Source: an uncultured beta proteobacterium (GTDB taxonomy: Bacteria > Pseudomonadota > Gammaproteobacteria > Burkholderiales > Burkholderiaceae). From it: a DNA stretch of 43,249 bases. Both the position numbers and the translations under genes were made by a program. Location: the NCBI GenBank assembly GCA_903875135.1, contig CAIQUZ010000078.1, positions 1 through 43,249 on the forward strand. The letters run 5' to 3'. The notes below the pieces were generated by a model, which saw nothing but the letters and a program-made list of their open reading frames with translations, was not told where the DNA came from and ran no database searches. The stretch's first letter is position 1. The number at the start of each line of letters is the position of its first letter. Shown piece by piece: positions 8,352-16,822 of the stretch.

Positions 8352-9107
8352 TTACCCCCCCTTTAGAAGTCGTTCTGCAAGATCATCAGGTAATCCAGCT
8401 GCTCTTACTTTGTCTGCTGCCAGTAGATGGTTATATGACACTCTTTGAAAATACATCGTTTCTTTTTCTGAATCGTAAATAAGATAGTTCGCCTTTGGAT
8501 TTCCATCTCGTGGTTGCCCAAGAGAGCCAACTATCGCGACCCATCGACGGTGGCGACCTGTGGGTATTTCATCTCCAGGGTGGGGGCTAAAACGAATCAA
8601 CTTTCCCACGGAGCTTTGGTAATAAAGTGCTTGATCATGCACATGTCCTGAAAAGGTATAAATTTTTCCAGATGCTTCAGCACTTCGCCAGGCTGATAAG
8701 CCATCATCGACGTAATGCCAGGATTCAGGTTGGTATGCTGAGGCATGAACATAGCATCGATCTTCCTCATGAATGATGAGTGGTAAATTCTGTAAAAAAT
8801 TTGATTGTTCAGTACCTAATTGTGATTTTGTCCATTCGATCGCCATTTGTGCGATGGGATTCATTCGGAAAGCATCTGAATCACAACAAGCTTTGTCATG
8901 ATTGCCTTGAATAGCAGTTGCTTTGCCTTGATCAATCAAACTTTGGATTTTTTGTATAACCTCGCAAGGATTTGCGTTATATCCGACCAGATCGCCAAGG
9001 AATACATAACGAGAAGCACCTTGCTGGTTAGCGTGTTCTAGGCAAGCCTCGAGGGCTTCTAAATTACTGTGAATATCTGCAAAGAAGGCAATATGTTGAA
9101 CACTCAT
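8352..9107 (-). CDS. Calcineurin-like metallophosphoesterase
   Basis: Two-metal phosphoesterase of 251 aa from the ATG at 9107. All core motifs are present in order: FFADIHSN (DxH), FLGDLVGYN (GD), QGNHD (GNHD), then VHAS and FSGHVHDQ (GHxH). This compact type (YfcE/PrpE-like fold) hydrolyses phosphoproteins, cyclic nucleotides or dinucleotides; the substrate cannot be told. The frame is open up to 9194 and an ATG at 9119 is also possible, but the family start lies just before the DxH strand. It directly precedes the kinase-USP gene (10 bases), so it may remove phosphate added by that kinase. That pairing is inferred from position. It is divergent from the PCu(A)C gene. Confidence 0.85.
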   Translation of the reverse strand: MSVQHIAFFADIHSNLEALEACLEHANQQGASRYVFLGDLVGYNANPCEVIQKIQSLIDQGKATAIQGNHDKACCDSDAFRMNPIAQMAIEWTKSQLGTEQSNFLQNLPLIIHEEDRCYVHASAYQPESWHYVDDGLSAWRSAEASGKIYTFSGHVHDQALYYQSSVGKLIRFSPHPGDEIPTGRHRRWVAIVGSLGQPRDGNPKANYLIYDSEKETMYFQRVSYNHLLAADKVRAAGLPDDLAERLLKGG

Positions 9108-9182
9108 ACTCGATATCATAAGAGAAAGATGGGGAAAAGTCTTCAATCCTCTAAAATACCATTTTCTTATAAGGAGATTTTC

Positions 9183-9641
9183 ATGGTGCGTCAACTTCTC
9201 GTTCGTATTTTATTTGTCTTTGCCAGTTGTTCTGCGTTGAGCGCCTATGCTCAGACACAAGCGGGTAATTTGCAGATATCTCAACCAACAGTAAGAACAA
9301 CATCTCCGGGACAGATGATGAGTAGCGCTTATTTGGTAATTGAAAATAAAGGTGCAACCCCAGACCGGTTGGTTTCAGTTTCTTATTCTCGTGCAAAAGA
9401 AGTTCAAATTCATGAAATGAAAATGGACGGAGACAAAATGATGATGCGTCAAATGACTGCTTTAGAGATTCCCGCCAATGGTTCTGTAGAATTAAAGTCG
9501 GGTGGATACCATCTCATGATGCTGGGTTTACAAGAGCCGATTAAAGAGGGGGATTCTGTGAAAATGACCTTACAGTTCGAAAAAGCAGGAAAAGTAGACA
9601 TTTCTTTCCAAACGAAAAGCATGGCCGGCATGAAGCACTAA
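9183..9641 (+). CDS. Periplasmic copper chaperone PCu(A)C
   Basis: Copper-binding protein of 152 aa that in other bacteria delivers Cu(I) to the CuA site of cytochrome oxidase. From the ATG at 9183 there is a signal peptide (LLVRILFVFASCSALSAYA, cut before QTQ). The mature cupredoxin-like domain carries the Met/His copper motif: VQIHEMKMDGDKMMMRQM and then GGYHLMMLGL, matching the family pattern H(M)x10Mx21HxM. The start is fixed by AAGGAG ending 7 bases before the ATG; the upstream in-frame extension overlaps the divergent phosphoesterase and is not credible. It stands alone, with no SCO-type gene beside it, and ends at a bidirectional terminator shared with ilvD. Confidence 0.9.
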   Translation: MVRQLLVRILFVFASCSALSAYAQTQAGNLQISQPTVRTTSPGQMMSSAYLVIENKGATPDRLVSVSYSRAKEVQIHEMKMDGDKMMMRQMTALEIPANGSVELKSGGYHLMMLGLQEPIKEGDSVKMTLQFEKAGKVDISFQTKSMAGMKH

Positions 9642-9644
9642 AAA

Positions 9645-9664
9645 AAATCGCCCTAGAGCGATTT
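9645..9664. terminator. Bidirectional terminator between PCu(A)C and ilvD
   Basis: Stem AAATCGC (9645-9651) / GCGATTT (9658-9664) with a six-base loop CCTAGA. On the minus strand the stem is followed by a run of T (complement of the A-run at 9640-9647), giving a textbook ilvD terminator. On the plus strand it is followed by CTTTAT, a weaker U-tract, for the PCu(A)C gene. Confidence 0.85.
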
Positions 9665-9666
9665 CT

Positions 9667-11379
9667 TTATTCCTGGTCTAAATTTAGGTTTAAATCTGTT
9701 ACCGCGCCAAGACTTGCAGAACTCGCAAGCTTCGCGTACTTTGCCAATATACCTCTCGTGTAACGCGCCTTTGGCTTGATCCAAAGCGCTCTTCTTTTTG
9801 CAATCTCATCTTCTGGCAGGTTTAACTGAATTAGTAATTGATGGGCATCAATCGTAATGGAGTCACCTTCTTCGATCAGAGCGATGGTTCCCCCTATATA
9901 AGCTTCTGGAGCGACGTGGCCGACCACCATTCCCCAAGTTCCGCCAGAGAAACGTCCATCGGTAATTAAACCAACAGTTTCACCCAGACCTTGACCGATT
10001 AAGGCAGAAGTGGGCGCTAACATTTCGCGCATTCCCGGTCCTCCCTTAGGCCCTTCGTACCGAATAATAACAACATCACCGTGAGTAATTTTATTGGCCA
10101 TAATGGCTGCCATGGCATCATCTTCTGAGTTAAAAACGCGAGCTGGGCCAGTAATACTGGGATTTTTCAAACCACTAATTTTGGCTACACAACCCTCAGG
10201 AGAAATATTCCCCTTGAGGATGGCTAAATGACCTTCAGCATAAATGGGGTTTGATAAGGGGCGAATCACAAACTGATCAGCACGAGGCGTTGAAGGAACA
10301 TCTTGTAATGTTTGTGCGATTGTTTTACCAGTGATGGTCATGCAATCGCCATGTAGCAAGCCCCCATCCAGCAAAATCTTCATTACCTGAGGTATCCCAC
10401 CAGCCAAATGTAAATCAGTCGCCAAGTATTTACCAGAAGGTTTCATATCGACAATCACGGGCACCTTTCGACGGATTCTTTCAAAGTCATCGATTGTCCA
10501 TTCCACTTCTGCCGCGCTGGCAATTGCCAAGAAATGGAGAACTGCATTCGTAGAGCCACCAACTGCCATGATGACGGAGACAGCGTTTTCGATCGATTTT
10601 TTGATAATGATGTCGCGTGGACGAAGATTATTTTTTACTGCTTCTATTAGCACTTTGGCAGATTCTGCAGCACTGACCCGTTTTTCTTCATCAATGTTTG
10701 ACATGGTAGACGAATAGGGTAGGCTCATACCTAAAGCTTCAAATGATGAACTCATGGTATTTGCCGTATACATGCCGCCACAAGAGCCACTGCTAGGGCA
10801 GGCATTTTGTTCAACACCTTTTAAGTCTTCGGCGCTCAGTCTGCCGGATGTAAATTCGCCAACTGCTTCAAAAGCTGAAACAATATTAAGCTCTTTGCCC
10901 TTATAGTGTCCTGGTTTGATCGTGCCACCATAGACGTAAATGCTAGGGACATTGGTTCTAGCCATAGCCATCATTCCGCCAGGCATATTCTTATCGCAAC
11001 CACCGATCACGATGACGCCGTCTTGCCACAAACCATTCACACAAGTCTCAATACTATCCGCAATCACTTCTCTTGAGATTAAGGAGTATTTCATGCCTTC
11101 TGTACCCATCCCCATACCATCGGAGATCGTTGGGGTGCCGAAAATTTGTGAGTTAGCTCCACCAGCCTCTAGGGCATCGACTGCGGCGTCTGCCAGCGTT
11201 TGTAGGCCACTATTACAAGGGGTAATAGTAGAGTGGCCATTGGCTACGCCAATCATGGGTTTTTTAAAGTCAGCTTCTTCATAGCCCATTGCATAGTACA
11301 TAGAGCGGTTAGGGGCACGAGCAACACCCTCTGTAATATTACGTGAGCGGCGATTAATAGGATTTTGGTCATTAGACAT
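9667..11379 (-). CDS. ilvD: Dihydroxy-acid dehydratase
   Basis: Catalyses the fourth step of valine and isoleucine synthesis, dehydrating 2,3-dihydroxy-3-methyl acids to 2-oxo acids. At 570 aa it is the full family length. The three Fe-S cysteines are present: C55 in TPCN, C128 in GGCDKNMPG and C200 in [13 protein letters not shown]. The C-terminal GRFSGGTWG motif, which carries the catalytic Ser region, is seen as [16 protein letters not shown]. The start is supported by GGAG eight bases upstream. It is monocistronic, ends at the terminator shared with the copper chaperone, and is divergent from a flavoprotein gene. It is 13 kb away from ilvI-ilvH-ilvC, so the pathway is split into at least two units in this window. 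Confidence 0.97.
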   Translation of the reverse strand: MSNDQNPINRRSRNITEGVARAPNRSMYYAMGYEEADFKKPMIGVANGHSTITPCNSGLQTLADAAVDALEAGGANSQIFGTPTISDGMGMGTEGMKYSLISREVIADSIETCVNGLWQDGVIVIGGCDKNMPGGMMAMARTNVPSIYVYGGTIKPGHYKGKELNIVSAFEAVGEFTSGRLSAEDLKGVEQNACPSSGSCGGMYTANTMSSSFEALGMSLPYSSTMSNIDEEKRVSAAESAKVLIEAVKNNLRPRDIIIKKSIENAVSVIMAVGGSTNAVLHFLAIASAAEVEWTIDDFERIRRKVPVIVDMKPSGKYLATDLHLAGGIPQVMKILLDGGLLHGDCMTITGKTIAQTLQDVPSTPRADQFVIRPLSNPIYAEGHLAILKGNISPEGCVAKISGLKNPSITGPARVFNSEDDAMAAIMANKITHGDVVIIRYEGPKGGPGMREMLAPTSALIGQGLGETVGLITDGRFSGGTWGMVVGHVAPEAYIGGTIALIEEGDSITIDAHQLLIQLNLPEDEIAKRRALWIKPKARYTRGILAKYAKLASSASLGAVTDLNLNLDQE

Positions 11380-11447
11380 AAAGGATCTCCGGCGAATAAA
11401 TAATAAAAATATGTTTATCCCTCTATTTTGCCGTTATTTTAAAAAAA

Positions 11448-11476
11448 CTGATAAAAATTCCTCTTACAAATACAAT
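11448..11476 (+). promoter_or_regulatory. Candidate sigma-70 promoter for the flavoprotein gene
   Basis: CTGATA (4 of 6 matches to TTGACA) and TACAAT (5 of 6 to TATAAT) separated by 17 bases, about 40 bases before the TTG start at 11515. The ilvD-flavoprotein gap is very AT-rich, so chance matches are likely. No operator-like symmetry stood out. Confidence 0.3.
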
Positions 11477-11514
11477 ACAAGTACTATTTTGTGGAATAAC
11501 GGAAGTCTAACGCA

Positions 11515-12717
11515 TTGAAAAACTTTGATCTGATTGTCATTGGCGCTGGCGCTGCTGGGTTATTTTGTGCTGGTGTGGCTGGCCAATTAGGTAAAAAGGT
11601 GTTGGTAATTGATCATGCCAAAGTACTGGGTGAAAAAATTCGGATTAGTGGTGGGGGGCGTTGCAACTTCACGAATCTCAATACAACCCATCAGCACTTT
11701 TTATCCATGAATCCGCATTTTGTGAAGAGTGCTTTAGCGCAATTTTCTAGTCATGACTTTATAGAGCTTGTTAAAAAGTATCAAATCCCATTTCATGAAA
11801 AGCATCAGGGGCAACTCTTTTGTGATGAATCCGCAAAAGATATTATTCAATTACTGCTCAAAGAATGTGAACTGGGCCACGTAGAAATCTTGAATCCAGT
11901 TGCCGTTGAAAAAGTAGAGCCAATGGATGGTTTATGGAATATCAGCACAAAAGATACTGACTATGTGGCAAAAAATCTCGTCATAGCCACAGGTGGTTTG
12001 CCAGTGCCAGCGATTGGGGCCTCAGACTTTGCTTTGCAGATAGCAAAGCAGCTGGATATTGCCGTGGTTGAGCCAAAGGCAGCGTTGGTTCCTTTAGCAT
12101 TCACTTCGCAAATATTTTCAGCGATTGAAGATTTTGCTGGCTTAAGTACCAAGGTCCATATTTCGGCTGGAAAAGCTAAAGAGCGATATGGTTTTGGTCA
12201 ATTTGACGAAGACCTTTTAATCACTCACAAAGGCTTATCAGGACCAGCTGTTTTACAGGCAAGCTCATATTGGTCAGAAGGTGAGGCGATTCATGTTGCA
12301 TGGGTAGCTAAAGAAAAATTAGAAAATTTGTTAGCGCAAGAGGATTCAAGGCTCAAGACTGTCGATAACTTACTGATTGAATTTTTACCCGCTAGGCTCG
12401 CCAAAGAATTTGCTAAACAGCTAGGGATCCATGGCAAGAAATGGGCAGAGGTTGCCAAAAAAACACGACAAGCTTTAGTTGATCTTCTGTGTGAGTGGAA
12501 CGTTAAACCTGCCGGAACGCTTGGTTGGAACAAGGCAGAGGTCATGCTTGGTGGTATAGATACGAAAGAACTTGATAGTAAGACCCTGATGTCCCGCCGC
12601 TATCCTGGGTTGTTTTTTATTGGGGAATGTGTGGACGTGACAGGACACCTTGGAGGGCATAATTTTCAATGGGCTTGGTCAAGTGCCTACGTTTGCGCCA
12701 ATAATTTAATTCTTTAA
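11515..12717 (+). CDS. BaiN/HI0933-type NAD(P)/FAD-dependent oxidoreductase
   Basis: Flavoprotein of 400 aa from the YhiN/HI0933 family. The N-terminal Rossmann motif is VIGAGAAGLFCAGVAGQLG with the acidic strand end VLVIDHA, followed by the family marker SGGGRCNFTN. The middle has GLSGPAVLQASSYW, and the C-terminal FAD loop is LFFIGECVDVTGHLGGHNFQ, typical of this family. Physiological substrates are generally unknown; one distant member acts on bile-acid intermediates, which is not expected here. The start is a TTG at 11515 with GGAAG about 10 bases upstream; no ATG precedes the Rossmann strand in frame. The last 12 bases overlap the convergent LOG-family gene. Confidence 0.88.
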   Translation: MKNFDLIVIGAGAAGLFCAGVAGQLGKKVLVIDHAKVLGEKIRISGGGRCNFTNLNTTHQHFLSMNPHFVKSALAQFSSHDFIELVKKYQIPFHEKHQGQLFCDESAKDIIQLLLKECELGHVEILNPVAVEKVEPMDGLWNISTKDTDYVAKNLVIATGGLPVPAIGASDFALQIAKQLDIAVVEPKAALVPLAFTSQIFSAIEDFAGLSTKVHISAGKAKERYGFGQFDEDLLITHKGLSGPAVLQASSYWSEGEAIHVAWVAKEKLENLLAQEDSRLKTVDNLLIEFLPARLAKEFAKQLGIHGKKWAEVAKKTRQALVDLLCEWNVKPAGTLGWNKAEVMLGGIDTKELDSKTLMSRRYPGLFFIGECVDVTGHLGGHNFQWAWSSAYVCANNLIL

Positions 12718-13254
12718 TACTGCGATCAGCTCGCATACTTCTTGCAGTTGATTCACAACCTTGATTTTTTCAAAGTGTGACTCGGCCATCAGTCCTTGAG
12801 TTACTGAATGTTTTAAGAAGCTGATCAAACCATCATAGTAACCAGACCAGTTTGCAAGGATGATCAATTTTTGATGAAATCCGGTTTGTGAGGTCGCCCA
12901 CACATCAAAGAATTCATCAAGAGTTCCCACTCCACCCGGAATAATGATGTAAGCATCAGAAAAGTCATCCATGCGCTGTTTGCGCTCACTCATCGTTTTG
13001 ACATAATGGACTTCTGAGAGATGCTCAACGAGACCTTCTTTTACTTGCAGTTGGTGAGGAATGATCCCAATGACAGTGCCATGTTCCTCAAGGGCGCCTT
13101 TCGCAACTTGGCCCATTAAGCCGCCACTTCCGCCACCAAAAACCAAACCCTGCTGATTTTTTGCGATTTGAGACCCAAGTTGAAAAGCCCACTCTGACCA
13201 TTCCGGGTTATTGCCTGGCCTAGACCCACAAAAAACACAAATATTTTTCTTCAT
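12706..13254 (-). CDS. LOG-family (TIGR00730) phosphoribohydrolase-like protein
   Basis: Rossmann-like nucleotide hydrolase of 182 aa. The family motifs are clear: VFCGSRPG near the N-terminus, GLVFGGGSGGLMGQVA, and PGGVGTLDEFFDVW, which corresponds to the PGGxGTxxE active-site loop of LOG proteins. Plant and some bacterial members cleave cytokinin riboside 5'-monophosphates; many bacterial ones act on other nucleoside monophosphates, for example AMP. Nothing nearby suggests hormone synthesis, so a nucleotide-salvage role is more cautious. It runs convergently into the flavoprotein gene with a 12-base overlap and is divergent from the nitroreductase gene across a 133-base gap. Confidence 0.9.
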   Translation of the reverse strand: MKKNICVFCGSRPGNNPEWSEWAFQLGSQIAKNQQGLVFGGGSGGLMGQVAKGALEEHGTVIGIIPHQLQVKEGLVEHLSEVHYVKTMSERKQRMDDFSDAYIIIPGGVGTLDEFFDVWATSQTGFHQKLIILANWSGYYDGLISFLKHSVTQGLMAESHFEKIKVVNQLQEVCELIAVLKN

Positions 13255-13291
13255 TTGCCTAGCATATCAATAAAATTGAAAAATACAATTT

Positions 13292-13310
13292 ATATTCAGA
13301 AAATGAATAT
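13292..13310. promoter_or_regulatory. Palindrome in the LOG/nitroreductase divergent gap
   Basis: Perfect inverted repeat ATATTCA-GAAAA-TGAATAT. A partial copy of the arm (TATGAATATA) follows at 13331-13340, next to a possible promoter. The spacing and symmetry look like a dimeric repressor operator, but no regulator gene is adjacent. Confidence 0.35.
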
Positions 13311-13320
13311 TTCAAACGAG

Positions 13321-13348
13321 TTGATTACAATATGAATATAACTATTTT
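13321..13348 (+). promoter_or_regulatory. Candidate promoter of the nitroreductase-crcB cluster
   Basis: TTGATT and TATTTT separated by 16 bases, 40 bases before the ATG at 13388. The partial palindrome arm TATGAATATA lies inside the spacer, so a bound protein could block it. The region is AT-rich and the match is modest. Confidence 0.3.
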
Positions 13349-13387
13349 AATAACCGTTTTTAATATAACCCTAAAGAGAAGTGAGAT

Positions 13388-13978
13388 ATGACAAGTCAAT
13401 TAAATGAAGCCAGCCTAAAGCAGTTATTTTTAGATGCAAGAACAGTTCATGGTTTTGTTCCAGAGGCTGTATCTGATGAACAGATCCATCAGATTTATGA
13501 TTTGATGAAATGGGGACCAACCTCATTTAATGGTCAGCATGCACGTTTTATTTTCTTAAAAACTGCAGAAGCTAAGGCAAGATTGAATCCAGCATTAACT
13601 CCGGGTAATGTTCCGCAGGTAGCTGCTGCTGCTGCAACGGTAATCGTTGCGTATGACACCAAGTTCTTCGATAACTTTGCGACGCAGTTTACGGCAATTG
13701 ACCCTAAGCCTTTTTATGACACCAAACCTGAATTTGCAGATGCTACGGCATTCCGTAACAGCAGCATTCAAGGTGGGTATTTGATTTTGGCCGTGCGTGC
13801 TTTAGGCCTTGATTGCGGTGCAATGTCTGGTTTTGATAATGCCAAAGTGAACGCTGAGTTTTTTCCTGATGGACGTTTCAAATCTAACTTCTTGCTCAAT
13901 ATTGGCCGTGCTGATCCCAAAGGTATTTGGCCTAGAGGACCTCGTTTACCGTTTAACGACGCAGCACAAATTCTCTAA
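13388..13978 (+). CDS. RutE-like nitroreductase (malonic semialdehyde reductase type)
   Basis: FMN-dependent nitroreductase-family enzyme of 196 aa. It resembles RutE along its length: LFLDARTVHGF near the start, then YDLMKWGPTSFNGQHARF (FMN/substrate pocket), the central AFRNSSIQGGYLILAVRALGLDCGAMSGFD, and a C-terminal LNIGRADP. RutE reduces malonic semialdehyde to 3-hydroxypropionate in pyrimidine breakdown. The other rut genes are not here, so the actual role may be general aldehyde or nitro reduction. The start ATG has AGAGAAG about 6 bases upstream. crcB begins 17 bases downstream, so the two may be cotranscribed. Confidence 0.87.
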   Translation: MTSQLNEASLKQLFLDARTVHGFVPEAVSDEQIHQIYDLMKWGPTSFNGQHARFIFLKTAEAKARLNPALTPGNVPQVAAAAATVIVAYDTKFFDNFATQFTAIDPKPFYDTKPEFADATAFRNSSIQGGYLILAVRALGLDCGAMSGFDNAKVNAEFFPDGRFKSNFLLNIGRADPKGIWPRGPRLPFNDAAQIL

Positions 13979-13995
13979 AAGTTATTCCGAACCCT

Positions 13996-14373
13996 ATGTG
14001 GAGCTCGGTTTTCGCAATTAGTATTGGGGCCTCGTTAGGGGCCCTTTTACGGTGGTTCTTTGGCTTGTGGTTAGATGCAATGCCAAGTGTAATGTCGATG
14101 GGTATTCTTGCCTCTAATTTAGTTGGTGGGTATCTTATTGGTATTGCCGTAGGGTTTTTTAGTATGCATGCGGATCTACCTCCGCAGTGGCGTTTGTTCA
14201 TCATCACTGGATTTTTAGGTGGCCTTACCACGTTCTCATCTTTTTCTGCAGAAGTGACGAAGATGATTCAATATGGTCAATTAAGTGCGGCATTATCCAC
14301 GGTATCGATCCATTTAATCGGTTCTTTAGTGATGACATTTTTAGGTATCTACACCTACCAATTATTTAAATAA
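13996..14373 (+). CDS. crcB: Fluoride channel/exporter CrcB (FluC)
   Basis: Small four-helix inner-membrane protein, 125 aa, that works as an antiparallel dimer to expel fluoride. Diagnostic residues are visible: GALLRWFFG with R19, SNLVGGYLIG with N41, and GFLGGLTTFSSFSAE, in which F80 and F83 correspond to the phenylalanine box lining the pore. Length is normal and four hydrophobic segments are evident. It lies 17 bases after the nitroreductase gene, so a fluoride riboswitch cannot fit directly in front of it, and I did not recognise one further upstream. Confidence 0.93.
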   Translation: MWSSVFAISIGASLGALLRWFFGLWLDAMPSVMSMGILASNLVGGYLIGIAVGFFSMHADLPPQWRLFIITGFLGGLTTFSSFSAEVTKMIQYGQLSAALSTVSIHLIGSLVMTFLGIYTYQLFK

Positions 14374-14383
14374 AAGGATTTGT

Positions 14384-14908
14384 ATGGCAATTTATCAACT
14401 TGGTGCTTTAATTCCAAAAATTCATCCTGATGCGTATATTTCTCCTGAGTCAACCATTATTGGTAATGTCACGATCGGGGCAAATTCATCGGTATGGCCT
14501 GGGGTTGTGATTCGCGGAGATAATGACGCGATTACGATCGGATCAGGAACGAGCGTTCAAGATGGTACTGTACTGCATGCCGATGAAGGTGTTCCTCTAA
14601 CCATTGGTGACAACGTAACGATTGGGCATCAGGTGATGTTGCATGGTTGCACCATTCATAATGGGGCTTTGATTGGTATTCAGGCGGTCATTTTGAATCA
14701 TGCCGTCATTGGCGAAAATTGCTTAGTAGGTGCCGGAGCTTTAGTTACGGAAGGTAAAGAATTTCCTGCGGGATCAATGATTATTGGCTCACCGGCGAAA
14801 GTTGCTAGGGAGTTATCCCCAGAAAATATTGCTCGTTTGAAAATGAGTGTCAGTCATTATGTTGATAAAGTTCCAGTTTATAAAAATGAGTTGAAGAAAA
14901 TAGGTTAA
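14384..14908 (+). CDS. Gamma carbonic anhydrase-like hexapeptide protein
   Basis: Left-handed beta-helix protein of 174 aa, YrdA/PaaY type. Hexapeptide repeats (for example STIIGNVTIGANSSVWPG) fill residues about 20-150. The three zinc-ligand histidines are in place: H65 (TVLHAD), H82 and H87 (IGHQVMLHG). R44 and D46 (VIRGDN) match the conserved trimer-interface pair. Members may hydrate CO2 or act as thioesterases; activity differs between family members, so the precise reaction is open. AAAGGA lies 6 bases before the ATG, 10 bases after crcB, consistent with one operon. Confidence 0.88.
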   Translation: MAIYQLGALIPKIHPDAYISPESTIIGNVTIGANSSVWPGVVIRGDNDAITIGSGTSVQDGTVLHADEGVPLTIGDNVTIGHQVMLHGCTIHNGALIGIQAVILNHAVIGENCLVGAGALVTEGKEFPAGSMIIGSPAKVARELSPENIARLKMSVSHYVDKVPVYKNELKKIG

Positions 14909-14925
14909 TCGATAAAGGAATTGAC

Positions 14926-15222
14926 ATGATTTTAGAAATTGCAGATATCACCATCGTCGCTGGTAAAAATGCTGAATTTGATGTGGCAATTGAACGTGGC
15001 GTTAGAGAAGCCATCTCGCTTGCTAAAGGCTTTATGAGCTTTAAGATTCAAAAAGGGATAGAGAACCCCAATCGTTATTTATTAATGATTCAGTGGGCTA
15101 CTTTAGATAATCACATTGTCGACTTTAGAAATTCACCGAACTTTTTAAAATGGCGTGAAATCGTCTCACCCTTTTTTGCGGGCCCACCAGTCGTGGAACA
15201 CTTTCAGTTATTGACGGAGTGA
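14926..15222 (+). CDS. ABM-domain (antibiotic biosynthesis monooxygenase-like) protein
   Basis: Small dimeric ferredoxin-fold protein of 98 aa. The pattern of a beta-strand (MILEIADITIVAGKNAEFD), two helices and the strand RYLLMIQWATLDNHIVDFR, then a Phe-rich helix (FRNSPNFLKWREIVSPFF), is typical of ABM-domain proteins. Some act as cofactor-free monooxygenases on quinones, others as stress proteins; no catalytic residue set can be assigned. AAGGA precedes the ATG by 7 bases. It is the last gene of the plus-strand cluster that starts at 13388, and its last 19 bases overlap the convergent trhO. Confidence 0.78.
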   Translation: MILEIADITIVAGKNAEFDVAIERGVREAISLAKGFMSFKIQKGIENPNRYLLMIQWATLDNHIVDFRNSPNFLKWREIVSPFFAGPPVVEHFQLLTE

Positions 15223-15971
15223 GGTCTTCGAGGAGCATTCTCTAAGGGGTGCTCTGACAATTCTGGATCGAGGGCGATGCGGTCATCAAAAACAAAGCAC
15301 CCGCCTTCATAAAAATCTTGCCCCACCTCTTCGAAATATTTAAGTATTCCACCATTGAGTTGAAGGGTGTTGGTCAAGCCAATTTCTTGCATGAGAAGAT
15401 TAGCCTTTTCACAGCGGATGCCCCCTGTACAAAAACTGACGACAGTTTTATCTTTAAGTTCTTCTACATGCTTTGATAATTCTTGCGGAAATTGACTAAA
15501 TTTTTCAAGATGAAAGTGGATCGCATTTTTGAATGTACCAAACTCCACTTCAAAGGTATTTCTTGTATCCAGAAGCACAACCTGTTGACCTTGATCATCA
15601 TGGCCTTGCAACAACCACTGTTTGAGTTGTTGTGCTGAAACGCTGGGAGCTCTTTTTTTAAAAGCTTGGATGGTAGGGTGATTCATGCGAATAATTTCAT
15701 TCTTTACTTTAACGAGCATCTTTTTGAAGGGTTGATAGTCTGACCAACTATCTTTCGTCACAATATCTTCTAGACCAGAAAACTGATTGAGCCACTGAAA
15801 AAAATCTCTGATGGAAGCCTCGTTGCCAGCTAAAAACATATTAATGCCTTCATTTGCCAAAATGATGGTGCCCTTCAATTCTTGAGCGAGGCATTTTTGC
15901 AAAAGTTGCTCCCGAAGTGTATCTAGGCCACTTAATTCACAAAATCGATACGTAGAAATATTGAGAAACAT
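15204..15971 (-). CDS. trhO: tRNA uridine(34) hydroxylase, rhodanese fold
   Basis: Oxygen-dependent enzyme that hydroxylates uridine 34 in certain tRNAs, the first step of 5-oxyacetyluridine synthesis. At 255 aa it has the N-terminal acylphosphatase-like domain (residues 1-95: FLNISTYRF ... GTIILANEGINMFLAG) and the rhodanese domain (about 110-225) with active-site C181 in SFCTGGIRCEKA. E. coli TrhO (YceA) is about 350 aa; this is the short form with little after the rhodanese domain beyond a Cys/Phe segment (GGCFVFDDR). It lies 15 bases downstream of the pseudouridine synthase stop on the same strand, so both are RNA-modification genes in one unit. Confidence 0.88.
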   Translation of the reverse strand: MFLNISTYRFCELSGLDTLREQLLQKCLAQELKGTIILANEGINMFLAGNEASIRDFFQWLNQFSGLEDIVTKDSWSDYQPFKKMLVKVKNEIIRMNHPTIQAFKKRAPSVSAQQLKQWLLQGHDDQGQQVVLLDTRNTFEVEFGTFKNAIHFHLEKFSQFPQELSKHVEELKDKTVVSFCTGGIRCEKANLLMQEIGLTNTLQLNGGILKYFEEVGQDFYEGGCFVFDDRIALDPELSEHPLENAPRRPHSVNN

Positions 15972-15986
15972 TCAGGTGCTCGTATT

Positions 15987-16748
15987 TTAAAATTTCTCGT
16001 TTGCTCTTAGGAAGCGCCATTGCCCCACTGGCAGGTTGCCCAGTGGAATCTGGCCAATGCGGATGCGTTTGAGACCAATCACCTGAAGTCCGACAAGTTC
16101 GCACATCCGACGAATTTGTCGGTTGCGACCTTCCCTGAGGACAAAGCGTAATTGATCTTCATTTTGCCAACTCACCTTCGCCGGCTGTAATGCCACACCA
16201 TCCAAAGAAAGGCCGTGACAGAGAAGGCTGAGATCGGAAGGTGCTAACTTACCCTCAACGCGCACTAAGTATTCTTTTTCAATAGAGCTTTTTTCGCCAA
16301 TGATTTGCTTAGCAATACGACCATCTTGGGTCAGAATTAAAAGACCTGTTGAGTCAATATCCAGTCGACCTGCCGGGGCAAGACCTTTTGTATTGATACG
16401 AGCATTTCGATCTGCGTCCAAATGGGTCCTAAAAAATCGATCAGGCGTAATGAGAGAGGCGGCAGGTTGATACTCTTTATCCTCATCCAAATGCGAGATA
16501 AACCCAACAGGTTTGTGCAAAAGGACAGTTACTCGAGCGTTTTGCGCCAGTTTAGCTTCTTTTTTTAGTTCAATTTTTTGATGAGGGAAGGCCCTTGAGC
16601 CTAGTTCATTCACTACAACACCATCAACGGTGACAAGACCTTGCTCAATATATTGATCGGCCTCTCGGCGTGAGCAAAGGCCTTGTTCTGAGAGTAATTT
16701 TGATATCCGTATTTTTTCCACAGCTCTATTATCAAGCAAGCGACACAT
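15987..16748 (-). CDS. RsuA/RluB/E/F-family rRNA pseudouridine synthase
   Basis: Converts a specific rRNA uridine to pseudouridine. At 253 aa it has an S4 RNA-binding domain (residues about 10-60, [20 protein letters not shown]) followed by the catalytic domain. The catalytic Asp is D130 in [16 protein letters not shown], and the C-terminal [15 protein letters not shown] motif is the family's RNA-contacting block. The short C-terminus and the sequence around [12 protein letters not shown] resemble RluF (23S position 2604 type) more than RluB, but I would not assign the target with confidence. A GTG at 16721 is an alternative start just before the S4 domain. It is divergent from uup. Confidence 0.87.
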   Translation of the reverse strand: MCRLLDNRAVEKIRISKLLSEQGLCSRREADQYIEQGLVTVDGVVVNELGSRAFPHQKIELKKEAKLAQNARVTVLLHKPVGFISHLDEDKEYQPAASLITPDRFFRTHLDADRNARINTKGLAPAGRLDIDSTGLLILTQDGRIAKQIIGEKSSIEKEYLVRVEGKLAPSDLSLLCHGLSLDGVALQPAKVSWQNEDQLRFVLREGRNRQIRRMCELVGLQVIGLKRIRIGQIPLGNLPVGQWRFLRANEKF

Positions 16749-16822
16749 GTTCGGCTTAAAATATCAACTTCAGACAAAATCCATTGCGATTTTTCTTCAC
16801 CCAATTAGATTGTAAATATTTC

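Noticed and set aside
13979..13995. Fluoride riboswitch before crcB
   Set aside because: Only 17 bases separate the genes and I did not recognise the riboswitch core in the upstream coding region.
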